Assembly (NCBI GenBank): GCA_047638395.1
Contig: JBLIMV010000001.1
Location: forward strand, 1-64,000
Source of the DNA: CAXBCP01 sp047638395
GTDB lineage: Bacteria; Pseudomonadota; Alphaproteobacteria; MPNO01; UBA830
Direction: 5' to 3'
Length of the DNA stretch: 64,000 nucleotides
Below the pieces are notes generated by a model. It saw only the letters and a program-made list of their open reading frames with translations. It was not told the origin of the DNA and made no database searches. Each line of letters starts with the position of its first letter. Within the stretch, counting starts at the first letter, position 1. Positions 33,827 to 43,687 of this stretch are shown one piece after another. The position numbers were made by a program, and so were the translations under genes.

Positions 33827-36800
33827 TCAGTCGTTATCGAAAAGTGCATCCATCTCCGACAGCACGTCGTCCAGCGCTGCCAGAGGTAGGTCGGGTTGCT
33901 GTGTTTCGGTCGTTTCGGTTTTGGTAATTTCAGTCGCTATCGTTTCGCGGCCGCTCTGCCGGGTCAGGGCCGCCGAAAGCATGTTCGGGTCGATCGGTTT
34001 CGACACGTAATCGTCCATTCCGGGGGCAAGATACGATTCGCGATCGCCGACCATCGCATTTGCGGTCATGGCGATGATGGGAACATCCGCATTTGGGCCC
34101 GGGAGGCGTCGGATTTTCTGGGTGGCGTCGATCCCGCTCATGTGCGGCATCTGAACGTCCATCAGGACGACATCGTATTGCTTCTGGGAGGCCATCATGA
34201 GAGCTTCGACGCCGTCATTGGCGATATCGATCTCGTGACCGCCTTTCGACAGCATTGCCATGGCGACGCGTTGATTCACGTTATTGTCTTCCGCAAGTAA
34301 AATCCGAAGACTGCTGCCATCCGGATTTATTGCTTCATCGTCGGGCGAAAGCAGATCCCTTTCATCGCGGGTTGCCTCGTTCGAGACGGCGGCCAATGCC
34401 GCTGACAACCGGCTGGGACGTATCGGCTTGCTCAAATATTCGTCAACGACCGGGTTTATTTGTCTGGCGGCTTCCCCGGAAAGACCACGATTGGTCACCA
34501 GGATGAGACGTGTTGCGGGTGCCGCGTCGTCCAGTCTCAACGTTTTACAGATTGATATACCGCTCGTCCGGTCAATATCCTGATCAATCAGGATCGCTTC
34601 AAATTGCCGGCCGTCCTTCGTTGCCTTTTCTACTTCAGATTTCGCCGCGTCGGCATTCACCACCGCGGTCACCGTATAATCAAAAGCCTCCAGCTGGCGG
34701 ATGAGGGCCATCCGGCTAACGTCGTTCACGTAGGCGACGAGCGCGCGCGGCGTTTTCTGCGAGTCCGGCGCGGTTGTGGGGATCGCCGGCTGATGCACCT
34801 CATTTTCACAGCGCTCGAGATTGATCTCGAACCAGAAAGTACTTCCTTTGCCCTCGACGCTATCGACGTCGATCCGTCCGCCCATCAGTTCGACGATCTG
34901 TTTGCAGATTGCGAGACCGAGTCCCGTCCCGCCGAACCGGCGGGTTGTTGACGCATCGGCCTGCACGAACTTTTCGAACAGCTTGTTCTTGGCCTCTTCG
35001 CTCAGGCCGATACCCGTATCTGCGACCTCGACGCGGCATCTTACCTTGCTGTCGTCCTCATCGACGATATCGGCGGATATCGAGACGGCCCCCTGTGACG
35101 TGAATTTGACGGCGTTGGATGCGAGGTTCAGCAGGATTTGCCGCAGCCGACCGGAGTCGCCCAGGAACCGACGGGATAGTTCGGGCGCAATAAACGTCGC
35201 GATCTCCAGGCTCTTGTCGCTGGCCTGGCTTTCTATCAGTTCGATCACGCCCTCAAATGTTGCCGCGGGCGACATCGGCACTGATTCCAGGTCGAGTTTG
35301 CCGGCCTCGAGCTTCGAGAAATCCAGAATGTCATTGATGATCGTCAGGAGCGCCTGACCGGATGTGGCAATAATTTCGGCCTGATCGCGCTGCTCTTCAT
35401 CCAGCCGTCCTTCCAGCAGCATGCTGGCCATGCCGAGAATACCATTCATTGGCGTCCGGATTTCATGGCTCATCGTGGCCAGGAATTCCGATTTTGCGCG
35501 ATTCGCCGATACGGCGGCCTGGGCTGCGGACTCCGCTTCTTCCTTCGCGACCTTCAGCGAAAATTCGAACTGCTTGCGTTCCGTAATGTCCTGCACGATC
35601 GCCGCGAATGAAAGCGGTGTTTCGTTACGCATCAGCTGCAGGTTGATCGATACGTCGTAATAGGTACCGTTCTTGCGGCGGTGAATTGTTTCGATCTGGA
35701 CCGAAGATTGTTCGCCATTGCGCAGCGGCGCCAGCAGGGCTCCAAAGTTTTCATCATTGTATTCGGGCTTGATGTCCAGCGGCGTCATGGTCATCAGTTC
35801 TTCGGCGGAATAACCCAGATTCTCGCACGCGCCCCGATTCACCTGAAAGAAGTTCAGGCCTTTTTCGTCGAAGACATATACCTCATTCGATGAATCATCG
35901 ACGATACGGCCGAGACGCGTGCTGAGCTGTTCAGCTTCGCGGCGGCCCGTGATATCGCGGTTCATGACGAGATGGGCCTTCTGGCCGTCCCAGTCTATCG
36001 GCAGGCCGGCTACTTCCACCTCGACCACCGACCCGTCGAGCCGGACCCGCCGGGACTCATACCAATCGTTTGTCTGATGTCTGTTCAGGCTACCACGCAT
36101 ATCGCGCAGCTCCAGCCTGTCATCACGATGAAAAAATGCGTCACTTTTCATGCCGAGTAAATCATCCGGACTGTCGGCACCGAATAACGTGGCCGACGCC
36201 GCATTGGCGAACACGATGGCCCCGTCAATGTGGACACGGATCGCATCCGGCGAGGCGTCAATCAGCCGTCTGTAGCGGGTCTGACTCTCTTCAAGACGCT
36301 TTGATGCTTCAAGCTTTTCAGTGATATCGCGGGTGACGAGAAGACTTGCTTTCTCACCGTCCCATTCGATCGGAATGGCAGCCGATTCCACGTCGACGCG
36401 GGACCCGTCGAGCCGGATTCTCGCGGTCTGACGCCAGGCCGCAAATTCCTGCCTGTCCACCATCTCCTGCCGGACGCGTACTTGCTCAAGTTCTTCCGGT
36501 GGCGAGAAATTCGCCGGCTGTCCGATCAGGTCGTCGGGCGACGTTGCGCCGAGAATTTTTGCCTCCGCCTCATTGGCATAAATCACGTGTCCATCGCGAT
36601 TCACGCGAATGCCGTCGGGCATAATGTTGAGCAGCGACAAATAGCGCGCCTCGCTGTCCCGCAGGGCAAGTTCAACCTCTTTTCGATCGGACAGGTCGAC
36701 GATCCCGACAATGGCGGCGTTCTGGCCGTTCCACATGACCGCGGCGGCCGCGGCTTCGCCGTAAAATTCCGATCCGTCTGCGCAGACAAACCGGAATTCC

Positions 36801-37699
36801 AGCGGTGCGTTCCGTTCGCCGGAATTCGTCCGCTTCAGCCGACCGTTTCGTACCATGTCCCGTTGGCTCTCGTGAACGATGTCCCATGATGTAACGCCAA
36901 TGACCCCGTCCAGGCTGCCATAGCCGAACTTTTCGAGCATTGCCGAGTTGGCATAAACGATGCTGCCTTCGACGTGGACGACCATCGGATACGGCATGAA
37001 ATCGACCAGCTGGCGATGACGGGCCTCACTCTCTGCCAGTGCCTCGAGAAAGAGGCGCTGTTTCCGATGCTGACGAATATAGACGAACGCGAGTGCCAGG
37101 CAGAAAAGACCGAAGATGCTGCCCAGTCCGAGCAATGCATATCGGGTTTTACGGGCAACGTTTTCGGCGAGCGTAGATACATCTACGTAGGTACCGACCG
37201 CTCCAAGAAACTCCCCGTCCCGCATGACCGGAACAAAGGCTTCACCATAGACGGCGGGGACATTCCCAAGCCCGTCGCTATAGCCGATTCTGGTATATAT
37301 TTCGCCCTGGGAGACGACATCGCGGAAGAATTCGGTGTTTACGGTGGATCCGATCGAACCCGGGTTGGATGCCAGGTTTACCGTTCCGTCTTCGCCAAGG
37401 ATCCGATAACTGAAGACATCTCCGACATGCTTTGCGGTGTTCAGGACTTTGTAGTCATGAGGGCTCAGCGCGTCGCCTTTAACGAAGCGTTCGAGATCCT
37501 GGACGTCGTTACTGATGAAATGCGCCCAGTTTCGCGCCTGTGTCGTTGCCTCATATTCCAGAATTTCGACAGCCGCAAAGCGCATCGCCGTCCACAGGAC
37601 CAGGACCGTTGCCACGGCGATGACCGCGACACTGGCAATCAACCGTTTTTCGAGGCGGTTACTCGGCGATTTTTGTTCTTCTGCCGTGAAATGAGGCAT
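33827..37699 (-). CDS. hybrid sensor histidine kinase with four PAS and two receiver domains
   Basis: 1290 residues. TM1 at about 20-42, an extracytoplasmic sensor of about 140 residues (45-185), TM2 at about 187-207. Then PAS domains at about 222-340, 348-462, 470-585 and 595-710, the second and third clearly related to each other. HisKA follows with the phospho-His 745 in SHEIRTPMNG, then HATPase with NLASNAVKFT, DTGIGLS and GGTGLGLAI (to about 960). Receiver 1 (985-1105) lacks the paired acidic residues of its first strand (AYVNDVS) but keeps Asp 1039; receiver 2 (1131-1250) is complete with Asp 1181 in LMDVQMPHMSG. No Hpt domain is present, so phosphotransfer goes to a separate protein. 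Confidence 0.93.
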   Translation of the reverse strand: MPHFTAEEQKSPSNRLEKRLIASVAVIAVATVLVLWTAMRFAAVEILEYEATTQARNWAHFISNDVQDLERFVKGDALSPHDYKVLNTAKHVGDVFSYRILGEDGTVNLASNPGSIGSTVNTEFFRDVVSQGEIYTRIGYSDGLGNVPAVYGEAFVPVMRDGEFLGAVGTYVDVSTLAENVARKTRYALLGLGSIFGLFCLALAFVYIRQHRKQRLFLEALAESEARHRQLVDFMPYPMVVHVEGSIVYANSAMLEKFGYGSLDGVIGVTSWDIVHESQRDMVRNGRLKRTNSGERNAPLEFRFVCADGSEFYGEAAAAAVMWNGQNAAIVGIVDLSDRKEVELALRDSEARYLSLLNIMPDGIRVNRDGHVIYANEAEAKILGATSPDDLIGQPANFSPPEELEQVRVRQEMVDRQEFAAWRQTARIRLDGSRVDVESAAIPIEWDGEKASLLVTRDITEKLEASKRLEESQTRYRRLIDASPDAIRVHIDGAIVFANAASATLFGADSPDDLLGMKSDAFFHRDDRLELRDMRGSLNRHQTNDWYESRRVRLDGSVVEVEVAGLPIDWDGQKAHLVMNRDITGRREAEQLSTRLGRIVDDSSNEVYVFDEKGLNFFQVNRGACENLGYSAEELMTMTPLDIKPEYNDENFGALLAPLRNGEQSSVQIETIHRRKNGTYYDVSINLQLMRNETPLSFAAIVQDITERKQFEFSLKVAKEEAESAAQAAVSANRAKSEFLATMSHEIRTPMNGILGMASMLLEGRLDEEQRDQAEIIATSGQALLTIINDILDFSKLEAGKLDLESVPMSPAATFEGVIELIESQASDKSLEIATFIAPELSRRFLGDSGRLRQILLNLASNAVKFTSQGAVSISADIVDEDDSKVRCRVEVADTGIGLSEEAKNKLFEKFVQADASTTRRFGGTGLGLAICKQIVELMGGRIDVDSVEGKGSTFWFEINLERCENEVHQPAIPTTAPDSQKTPRALVAYVNDVSRMALIRQLEAFDYTVTAVVNADAAKSEVEKATKDGRQFEAILIDQDIDRTSGISICKTLRLDDAAPATRLILVTNRGLSGEAARQINPVVDEYLSKPIRPSRLSAALAAVSNEATRDERDLLSPDDEAINPDGSSLRILLAEDNNVNQRVAMAMLSKGGHEIDIANDGVEALMMASQKQYDVVLMDVQMPHMSGIDATQKIRRLPGPNADVPIIAMTANAMVGDRESYLAPGMDDYVSKPIDPNMLSAALTRQSGRETIATEITKTETTETQQPDLPLAALDDVLSEMDALFDND

Positions 37700-37836
37700 G
37701 GGGCACTCGGTGCTTGCGATACCCCAAACTTACGCGCGCCGATTTAAACTGTGGTGAAGAGACATAGTAAAGCGAGTGTTAACCGCCCAATTCGTCCCGC
37801 GAAGGTATTGCGGACACGAAACATGATACAGATACG

Positions 37837-37875
37837 AAACAAGGGCTTAGCCGTTTCCAGCTAAGCCCTTGTTTT
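37837..37875. terminator. strong hairpin terminator next to tRNA-Ala
   Basis: A 15-bp perfect stem (37837-37851 and 37860-37874, core ACAAGGGCTTAGC/GCTAAGCCCTTGT) has an 8-nt loop. The plus-strand side ends in TTTTTCTT; the minus-strand side, downstream of tRNA-Ala, ends in TTTCG. It lies four bases beyond the tRNA CCA and most likely ends the tRNA transcript. Confidence 0.8.
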
Positions 37876-37878
37876 TCT

Positions 37879-37954
<76 letters not shown>

Positions 37955-38064
37955 GAACTTGTTTTATCTGCCCGGCAGAGCCGGGAAAGCGCATCGGGTG
38001 ACGCCTGAATTCCGCGGCGCGCACTCTATGAATGCGAACGCCCCGCGGCAAGACTTATTTTTCG

Positions 38065-38457
38065 TCAGCTCTCGAGATTAGAATCGCCGTCTTTCGCTTT
38101 CTCCAGAACTTCGGAGACGTCAGGGTCGGATGCGATTGCATCGTCGTCGTCGTCGCCCGGAATGACGTCGTCATCATCGTCATCGTCCAGATCGATCGCG
38201 GCGTCGTCGATTTCCAGTGCGTCGTCGGCAACGGCCTCTTCCGCATCATCGGTTTCTGCTGCTTCTTCCAACGGTACGGCCGCGGCTGCTTTGGCCTTGC
38301 TCGCGGCAGCAGCCCGCGCCCGGCGCGGACGAACCATTGCAAGCGGATCGAACTCCGCCTCGCAGCTAGGACAAACGATCGGATCGCGCTGCATATCGTA
38401 AAAGCGCGCGCTGCATCCAAGGCAGGTCCGCTTCAGCCCCCATTCCGGCTTCGCCAA
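38065..38457 (-). CDS. TIGR02300 (FYDLN acid) family protein
   Basis: 130 residues. Two CxxC pairs (CLGC and CPSC) with the ARFYDMQRDPIVCP core form a zinc ribbon in the first 40 residues. After a basic Ala/Lys/Arg stretch comes a very acidic tail (about 70-130) with runs of Asp. This fits the alphaproteobacterial TIGR02300 family, whose function is unknown. It is usually next to aroA, as here, with divergent transcription. Confidence 0.92.
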   Translation of the reverse strand: MAKPEWGLKRTCLGCSARFYDMQRDPIVCPSCEAEFDPLAMVRPRRARAAAASKAKAAAAVPLEEAAETDDAEEAVADDALEIDDAAIDLDDDDDDDVIPGDDDDDAIASDPDVSEVLEKAKDGDSNLES

Positions 38458-38625
38458 AAGCTGTCTCCATCAAATTCTGTAATCGGTCGGGACCCTTTCC
38501 CATGTTCGGCGAGGTCTGTCAAAAGCAAAATCATCCCCGTGCTTGCGGCCCGCGCCGATTATGGTAGAGACGGGGCTGATCAATTGGCCTTTAAATGGCG
38601 CTTTGAGCGCATTCAGGATGACGCC

Positions 38626-39954
38626 GTGAGCAAACTTGTTTCCCAGCCCGCACCGGCTTTAAAAGGCCATGTCGTTGTTCCAGGCGACAAGTCCATCTCG
38701 CACAGAGCGTTGATGATCGGCGCCTCGGCGGTCGGTGAGACACAAATTCGGGGATTGCTCGAGGGCGAAGACGTCCTGTGCACGGTCGGGGCCCTTCAGG
38801 CTCTCGGCGCGCAAATCGAGAAACGCGGCGATGTGTGGTCGGTGACCGGTGTCGGTGTCGGCGGGTTTTCGCCGCCGGATGATATTGTCGACGTCGGCAA
38901 TGCCGGCACGGCAGCGCGGTTATTGATGGGACTGCTCGCAACCCAGGACCTGAAAGTGCATCTCACAGGAGATGCGTCGCTGCGGTCGCGCCCGATGAAC
39001 AGGGTTATCGTGCCGCTTTCTCAGATGGGGGCTGCCTTCGATGCGCGGGAAGGCGGCCGCATGCCGCTTGTGCTGCACGGCGCGCCGGAACCGATCCCGA
39101 TCGAATACGATGTGCCGGTGCCGTCCGCGCAGGTGAAATCGGCCATTCTGCTGGCGGCGCTCAACACACCCGGCACGACCACCGTGACAGAGCGCGAAGC
39201 CACACGGGACCACACCGAAAACATGCTCCGGTCGTTTGGCGCCGACATTGAGGTTGCGGTGACGGATGACGGGGGGCGGCAGATCGCGGTTACCGGATTT
39301 GCCGAGCTGACCGCAACGGATGTCACGGTGCCCGGCGACCCGTCCTCGGCGGCCTATCCCGGTGTGGCGGCGTTGATCGTGCCGGGGTCCGTGGTGACGG
39401 TTGAAAATGTCGGCATGAATCCGCTGCGCGCCGGTCTATTCGAGACATTGCGTGAAATGGGCGCGGATCTGACATATGCAAATGAACGCGAGGCTGCCGG
39501 CGAACAGGTGGCCGACGTGACGTTTCGGTATGGCCCGCTGACCGGTGTCGATATTCCGGCAGCCCGGGCGCCGTCCATGATCGACGAATACCCCATCGTT
39601 GCCGTTGCGGCGTCTGTCGCGTCCGGCGAGACGCGGATGCGTGGACTGGCGGAACTTCGGGTCAAGGAAAGCGATCGGTTCAAGGCGATCCTCGACGGTC
39701 TTGCCGCATGCGGTGTCACGGCGCGGGCGGAGGGCGACGACATCGTCATCCAGGGCTGCGACGGCACACCCGCCGGCGGCGCTGAAATCGCCGTCAATCT
39801 CGATCACCGGATCGGCATGTCGTTTCTTGTGCTCGGCCTGGCGACGCAGAACCCGGTATCGATCGACGATGCGGCGGCAATCGGTACAAGTTTCCCTGGT
39901 TTTGTCGATCTGATGAACGGGATCGGTACAGATATCTCCGAGGCCGGCGCCTGA
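38626..39954 (+). CDS. aroA: 3-phosphoshikimate 1-carboxyvinyltransferase (EPSP synthase)
   Basis: 442 residues from GTG 38626, with AGGA seven bases upstream. It joins PEP to shikimate-3-phosphate in the shikimate pathway. Motifs: VPGDKSISHRALMIGA near the N-terminus, GNAGTAARLLMGLL (residues about 93-106, with Ala in the GNAGTA position that in some class II enzymes lowers inhibitor sensitivity), RLKESDR-type LRVKESDRFKAI and HRIGMSFLV. First gene of the aroA-cmk-rpsA run; stop and cmk start share TGATG. Confidence 0.96.
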   Translation: MSKLVSQPAPALKGHVVVPGDKSISHRALMIGASAVGETQIRGLLEGEDVLCTVGALQALGAQIEKRGDVWSVTGVGVGGFSPPDDIVDVGNAGTAARLLMGLLATQDLKVHLTGDASLRSRPMNRVIVPLSQMGAAFDAREGGRMPLVLHGAPEPIPIEYDVPVPSAQVKSAILLAALNTPGTTTVTEREATRDHTENMLRSFGADIEVAVTDDGGRQIAVTGFAELTATDVTVPGDPSSAAYPGVAALIVPGSVVTVENVGMNPLRAGLFETLREMGADLTYANEREAAGEQVADVTFRYGPLTGVDIPAARAPSMIDEYPIVAVAASVASGETRMRGLAELRVKESDRFKAILDGLAACGVTARAEGDDIVIQGCDGTPAGGAEIAVNLDHRIGMSFLVLGLATQNPVSIDDAAAIGTSFPGFVDLMNGIGTDISEAGA

Positions 39955-40595
39955 TGTGCAGTCCCGTCGTTATCGCTGTCGACGGCCCGGCGGCAAGCGG
40001 CAAGGGAACGCTCGCCCGGCGCCTCGCCGCGGAACTGGAATACGCCTATCTCGACACCGGTCTGCTTTATCGCGCCATCGGCCTCGCACTGATCAGAGCG
40101 GGGCAGGATCCGGCAGACGAAAATGCAGCGGCCGAGGCGGCGATGGTTTTCGATGCGGCGATGGCGGATTTTACCGATCCGTCACTCCGGGACGAGGAAA
40201 CCGGGAAAGCGGCGGGTATTGTCGCGGCGATCCCGGCCGTGCGTGCCGCCCTCGTTGAGGTGCAGCGCCGGTTTGCGGCGAATCCGCCGGGCGGCGCACC
40301 GGGCGCGGTCCTCGACGGCCGCGATATCGGCACAGTGATTTGCCCGGATGCAGACCATAAATTCTTCATCGAGGCCGATATCGGCGAACGCGCACGCCGC
40401 CGGGTTAAAGAGTTGCAGGATCGGGGCGATGCGGTTATACCTGCGCGCGTTCTGCAGGAAATGAAAGAACGTGACGAGCGGGATCGTACCCGCGCCGTCG
40501 CACCTCTGGCACCAGCAGCTGACGCGTCTGTCGTTAACACGACAAATCTAAACGCAGATGCCGCATTCGCCTTGGCAATGTCTCTCATCCGATAG
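39954..40595 (+). CDS. cmk: cytidylate kinase
   Basis: 213 residues. It phosphorylates CMP and dCMP. P-loop AVDGPAASGKGTLAR, substrate region YLDTGLLYRAIGLALI and DGRDIGTVICPDADHKFFI, lid region RRVKELQDRG and NTTNLNADAAF are all present. The ATG overlaps the aroA stop by one base. Followed after 105 nt by rpsA. Confidence 0.96.
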   Translation: MCSPVVIAVDGPAASGKGTLARRLAAELEYAYLDTGLLYRAIGLALIRAGQDPADENAAAEAAMVFDAAMADFTDPSLRDEETGKAAGIVAAIPAVRAALVEVQRRFAANPPGGAPGAVLDGRDIGTVICPDADHKFFIEADIGERARRRVKELQDRGDAVIPARVLQEMKERDERDRTRAVAPLAPAADASVVNTTNLNADAAFALAMSLIR

Positions 40596-40700
40596 CAGAA
40601 CATATGGAACAGATATTGGGGTCTTAAGGACCGCGGCCCGCGAGGGTGTGCGGCCCACTGGCGTTCGTGTCGTTTCAGGAAGGGAAAATCAGGACACATC

Positions 40701-42605
40701 ATGGCTACAGATATGACAAATATGGCGGACGGAGGTCTCAAAGAAGACTTCGCTGCCCTGCTGGAGGAAAGCTTCGGCGACGGCAACCTGACTGAAGGTT
40801 CCGTAATCAAGGGAACGGTTCTTTCGATCGACGGAGATAACGTGTTGATCGATGTCGGCCTGAAATCCGAAGGGCGCGTCGCGCTCAAGGAATTCGGCAT
40901 GCCGGGCCAGCCCGCGGAGATTGAGGTCGGCGATGTCGTCGACGTCTATCTGGAGCGGATGGAAAACAAGAACGGCGAGGCTGTTCTCAGTCGTGAGCGC
41001 GCCCGTCGTGAAGAGGCATGGACGCTTCTTGAAATTGCGTTCGAGAAAACCGAACGCGTCAGCGGCACGATCTTCGGTCGGGTCAAAGGCGGCTTTACGG
41101 TCGATCTTTCCGGCGCCGTGGCATTCCTGCCGGGTAGCCAGGTTGATGTCCGCCCGATCCGCGATATCGGCCCGCTGATGGGGACGCCGCAGCCGTTCCA
41201 GATCCTCAAAATGGATCGCCGGCGCGGCAATATCGTGGTTTCGCGCCGCGCCGTTCTGGAAGAATCCAGGGCCGAACAGCGCAACGAGCTTCTTGCCAAC
41301 CTCAAGGAAGGCCAGATTCTCGAGGGAATGGTCAAAAACATCACCGATTACGGCGCGTTCGTCGATCTCGGCGGTGTGGACGGATTGTTGCATGTCACCG
41401 ATATCGCGTGGCGCCGCATCAACCATCCGACCGAAGCTCTGTCGATTGGTCAGACCGTCAAGGTTCAGGTCATTCGATACAATTCCGAAACCCAGCGTAT
41501 CTCGCTCGGCATGAAGCAGCTTGATGCGGATCCGTGGGAAGGTGTGGAACTGAAATACCCGGTCGGCACCAAGTTCACCGGCCGTGTCAGCAACATCACC
41601 GACTACGGTGCGTTCGTGGAACTGGAACCTGGCGTCGAAGGCCTTGTCCATGTTTCCGAAATGAGCTGGACCAAGAAAAACGTGCATCCTGGCAAAATCG
41701 TCTCTACGAGCCAGGAAGTCGACGTCATGGTGCTTGAAGTCGATCCGCAGAAGCGGCGGATCAGCCTTGGCCTCAAACAGTGCCACGACAACCCCTGGGA
41801 TTCCTTCGCGGCGGACTTCCCGTCCGGGCAGGAAATCGAAGGCGAGATCAAGAACATCACCGAATTCGGTCTGTTCGTCGGTCTGGCCGGGGATATCGAC
41901 GGCATGGTGCATCTGTCCGACCTGTCTTGGGAGATGGACGGCGAAGAAGCCGTCAAGAACTACGAGAAAGGCCAGATGGTCAAAGCCCGCATTCTCGACG
42001 TCGATGTCGAGAAAGAGCGGATCAGCCTTGGCATCAAGCAGCTCACGGACGATCCCTATGCATCCGCTATGGACGGCATCACCAAAGGCGACACGGTTAC
42101 CTGTACGGTTACCGCTGTTAGCGACGGTGGGCTTGAGGTTTCGGTCTCCGGCGGTCTGCCCGGCTTTATTCGCCGTGCCGATCTGTCCCGCGAACGCAGC
42201 GAGCAACGTCCCGACCGTTATGCGGTTGGCGACCGGATCGATGCGCGGATCACCAATATCGACAAGCGGGATCGCAAGCTCAACCTGTCGGTCAAGGCCC
42301 ATGAAATGGCCGAGGAGAAGCAGGCAATGGCGGAATATGGTTCGTCCAATTCCGGCGCCAGCCTCGGTGATATCCTTGGGGCAGCGTTGACCCGGGCACG
42401 TGAAGACGGCGACGGGGGCGAAGACGCACCTGCCGCTGAGGCCGCGCCCGCTGCAGAAGCACCTGCTGAAGCGGCACCTGCCGAAGCAGCACCTGCCGAA
42501 GCAGCACCTGTCGAAGAGGCGCCTGCTGAAGAGGCACCTGCCGAAGAACCGGCAGCGGAAGAACCCGCTGCCGAGACCAGCGACGACGAGCCGGAGAAAT
42601 CCTAA
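40701..42605 (+). CDS. rpsA: 30S ribosomal protein S1
   Basis: 634 residues. Six S1 RNA-binding domains between about residues 25 and 545, each with the ITDYGAFVDLGGVDGLLHVTD type strand pattern; the first two are diverged as usual. It delivers mRNA to the 30S subunit. The C-terminal 60 residues are an Ala/Glu/Pro repeat (EAAPAEAAPAEE type) encoded by a 15-bp DNA repeat, longer than in E. coli. The 105-nt leader has a GC-rich hairpin and may carry autoregulation by S1. Confidence 0.96.
   Translation: MATDMTNMADGGLKEDFAALLEESFGDGNLTEGSVIKGTVLSIDGDNVLIDVGLKSEGRVALKEFGMPGQPAEIEVGDVVDVYLERMENKNGEAVLSRERARREEAWTLLEIAFEKTERVSGTIFGRVKGGFTVDLSGAVAFLPGSQVDVRPIRDIGPLMGTPQPFQILKMDRRRGNIVVSRRAVLEESRAEQRNELLANLKEGQILEGMVKNITDYGAFVDLGGVDGLLHVTDIAWRRINHPTEALSIGQTVKVQVIRYNSETQRISLGMKQLDADPWEGVELKYPVGTKFTGRVSNITDYGAFVELEPGVEGLVHVSEMSWTKKNVHPGKIVSTSQEVDVMVLEVDPQKRRISLGLKQCHDNPWDSFAADFPSGQEIEGEIKNITEFGLFVGLAGDIDGMVHLSDLSWEMDGEEAVKNYEKGQMVKARILDVDVEKERISLGIKQLTDDPYASAMDGITKGDTVTCTVTAVSDGGLEVSVSGGLPGFIRRADLSRERSEQRPDRYAVGDRIDARITNIDKRDRKLNLSVKAHEMAEEKQAMAEYGSSNSGASLGDILGAALTRAREDGDGGEDAPAAEAAPAAEAPAEAAPAEAAPAEAAPVEEAPAEEAPAEEPAAEEPAAETSDDEPEKS
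42466..42540. repeat. 15-bp tandem repeat encoding the S1 tail
   Basis: Five 15-nt units, GCyGAAGCrGCACCT and variants, start at 42466, 42481, 42496, 42511 and 42526. The second and third are identical. They keep frame and code for five-residue AEAAP/EEAP units, so length changes are tolerated. Confidence 0.88.
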
Positions 42606-42658
42606 TCGGCTATGCGCGCTGATCCGCATACACCCATGATGATCGGGGTCGCAGGCTG

Positions 42659-43573
42659 ATGGCCTACGACTCCGATTATCTCGTCGATCGTCGCCGGCTT
42701 AAACGCCGGTTGACGTTCTGGCGGGTGGTTGCGGTTGTTGCGATCGTCGGCGCTATTGCGGCGGCGTATGGACGACTGGGTGATACCGTCGTCGGTGGCG
42801 ACTTTATCGCCCGCGTGAATATTCAGGGCATTATTGTCCAGGACGATCAGCGGCTCAAAGCGCTTCGGGACCTTTCCAAAAATGATGCCGTCAAAGCAGT
42901 AATCCTGCGGATAGACAGCCCCGGCGGCACCATCGTCGGTGGTGAAACGCTGTACCGTGCGGTCCTCGATCTGGCCAAGGAGAAGCCCGTTGTCGCCGTC
43001 ATGGACGGCGTTGCGGCCTCGGCGGCCTATATGACCGCGATTGCCGCTGACAGGCTGTTCGCCCGTGAAGGAACGCTGACGGGGTCGATCGGCGTCATCC
43101 TTCAGACGACCGAGGTCACCGAACTTCTCAAAATGATCGGCGTGTCGGCTCGCTCCTTTAAAAGCGGATCGTTGAAGGCATCCCCGTCGCCGGTCGAGCG
43201 CATCACGCCCGAAGTCGAAGCGGCGACACAGGCGTTGATCGACGAAATGTATCGCATGTTCCGCGATATGGTTCTGGAACGCCGCAAGATGAAACCGGCG
43301 GAAGAGGCCAAGTTCGCGGACGGACGCATCTTTACAGGTCGGCAGGCATTGAGGAACGGCCTGATCGATGAAATCGGTGGCGAGCAGGCAGCGATTACCT
43401 GGCTCGAAAACGAAAAAAATGTCCCCGAAGACCTGACCGTGCGCAAAGTGAACCTGCGCCGCGATGTCGACAATTTGTTTGAACGACTGGATAGTCTGGC
43501 GCGAAAAACGATTTTGTCAGAACGACTTACCCTTGACGGGTTGATTTCGGTCTGGCACCCTCAACTTCGTTAA
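42659..43573 (+). CDS. sppA: signal peptide peptidase SppA (S49 family)
   Basis: 304 residues, the short single-domain form. One N-terminal membrane anchor (about 21-38). The S49 protease domain has nucleophile Ser 121 in GVAASAAYMTA and general base Lys 173 in KSGSLKASPSP; SPGGTIVGGE and GSIGVILQT are also conserved. It degrades cleaved signal peptides in the inner membrane. Located between rpsA and ihfB, as in many alphaproteobacteria. Confidence 0.93.
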   Translation: MAYDSDYLVDRRRLKRRLTFWRVVAVVAIVGAIAAAYGRLGDTVVGGDFIARVNIQGIIVQDDQRLKALRDLSKNDAVKAVILRIDSPGGTIVGGETLYRAVLDLAKEKPVVAVMDGVAASAAYMTAIAADRLFAREGTLTGSIGVILQTTEVTELLKMIGVSARSFKSGSLKASPSPVERITPEVEAATQALIDEMYRMFRDMVLERRKMKPAEEAKFADGRIFTGRQALRNGLIDEIGGEQAAITWLENEKNVPEDLTVRKVNLRRDVDNLFERLDSLARKTILSERLTLDGLISVWHPQLR

Positions 43574-43687
43574 TTGGGGGTTATCCCGGCAGCATAAAAT
43601 CGCTGGCTGACGGATTTGAGAAATATTTTTCCGTGAAGTCGGATGCAGAGAACAAGAAGCTCCGGAACGCGGAAGGGGACGCGATAG

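Noticed and set aside
38032..38625. Long N-terminal extension of aroA
   Set aside because: The extension is antisense to the TIGR02300 gene and has no EPSP-synthase homology; GTG 38626 has an SD and gives the usual length.
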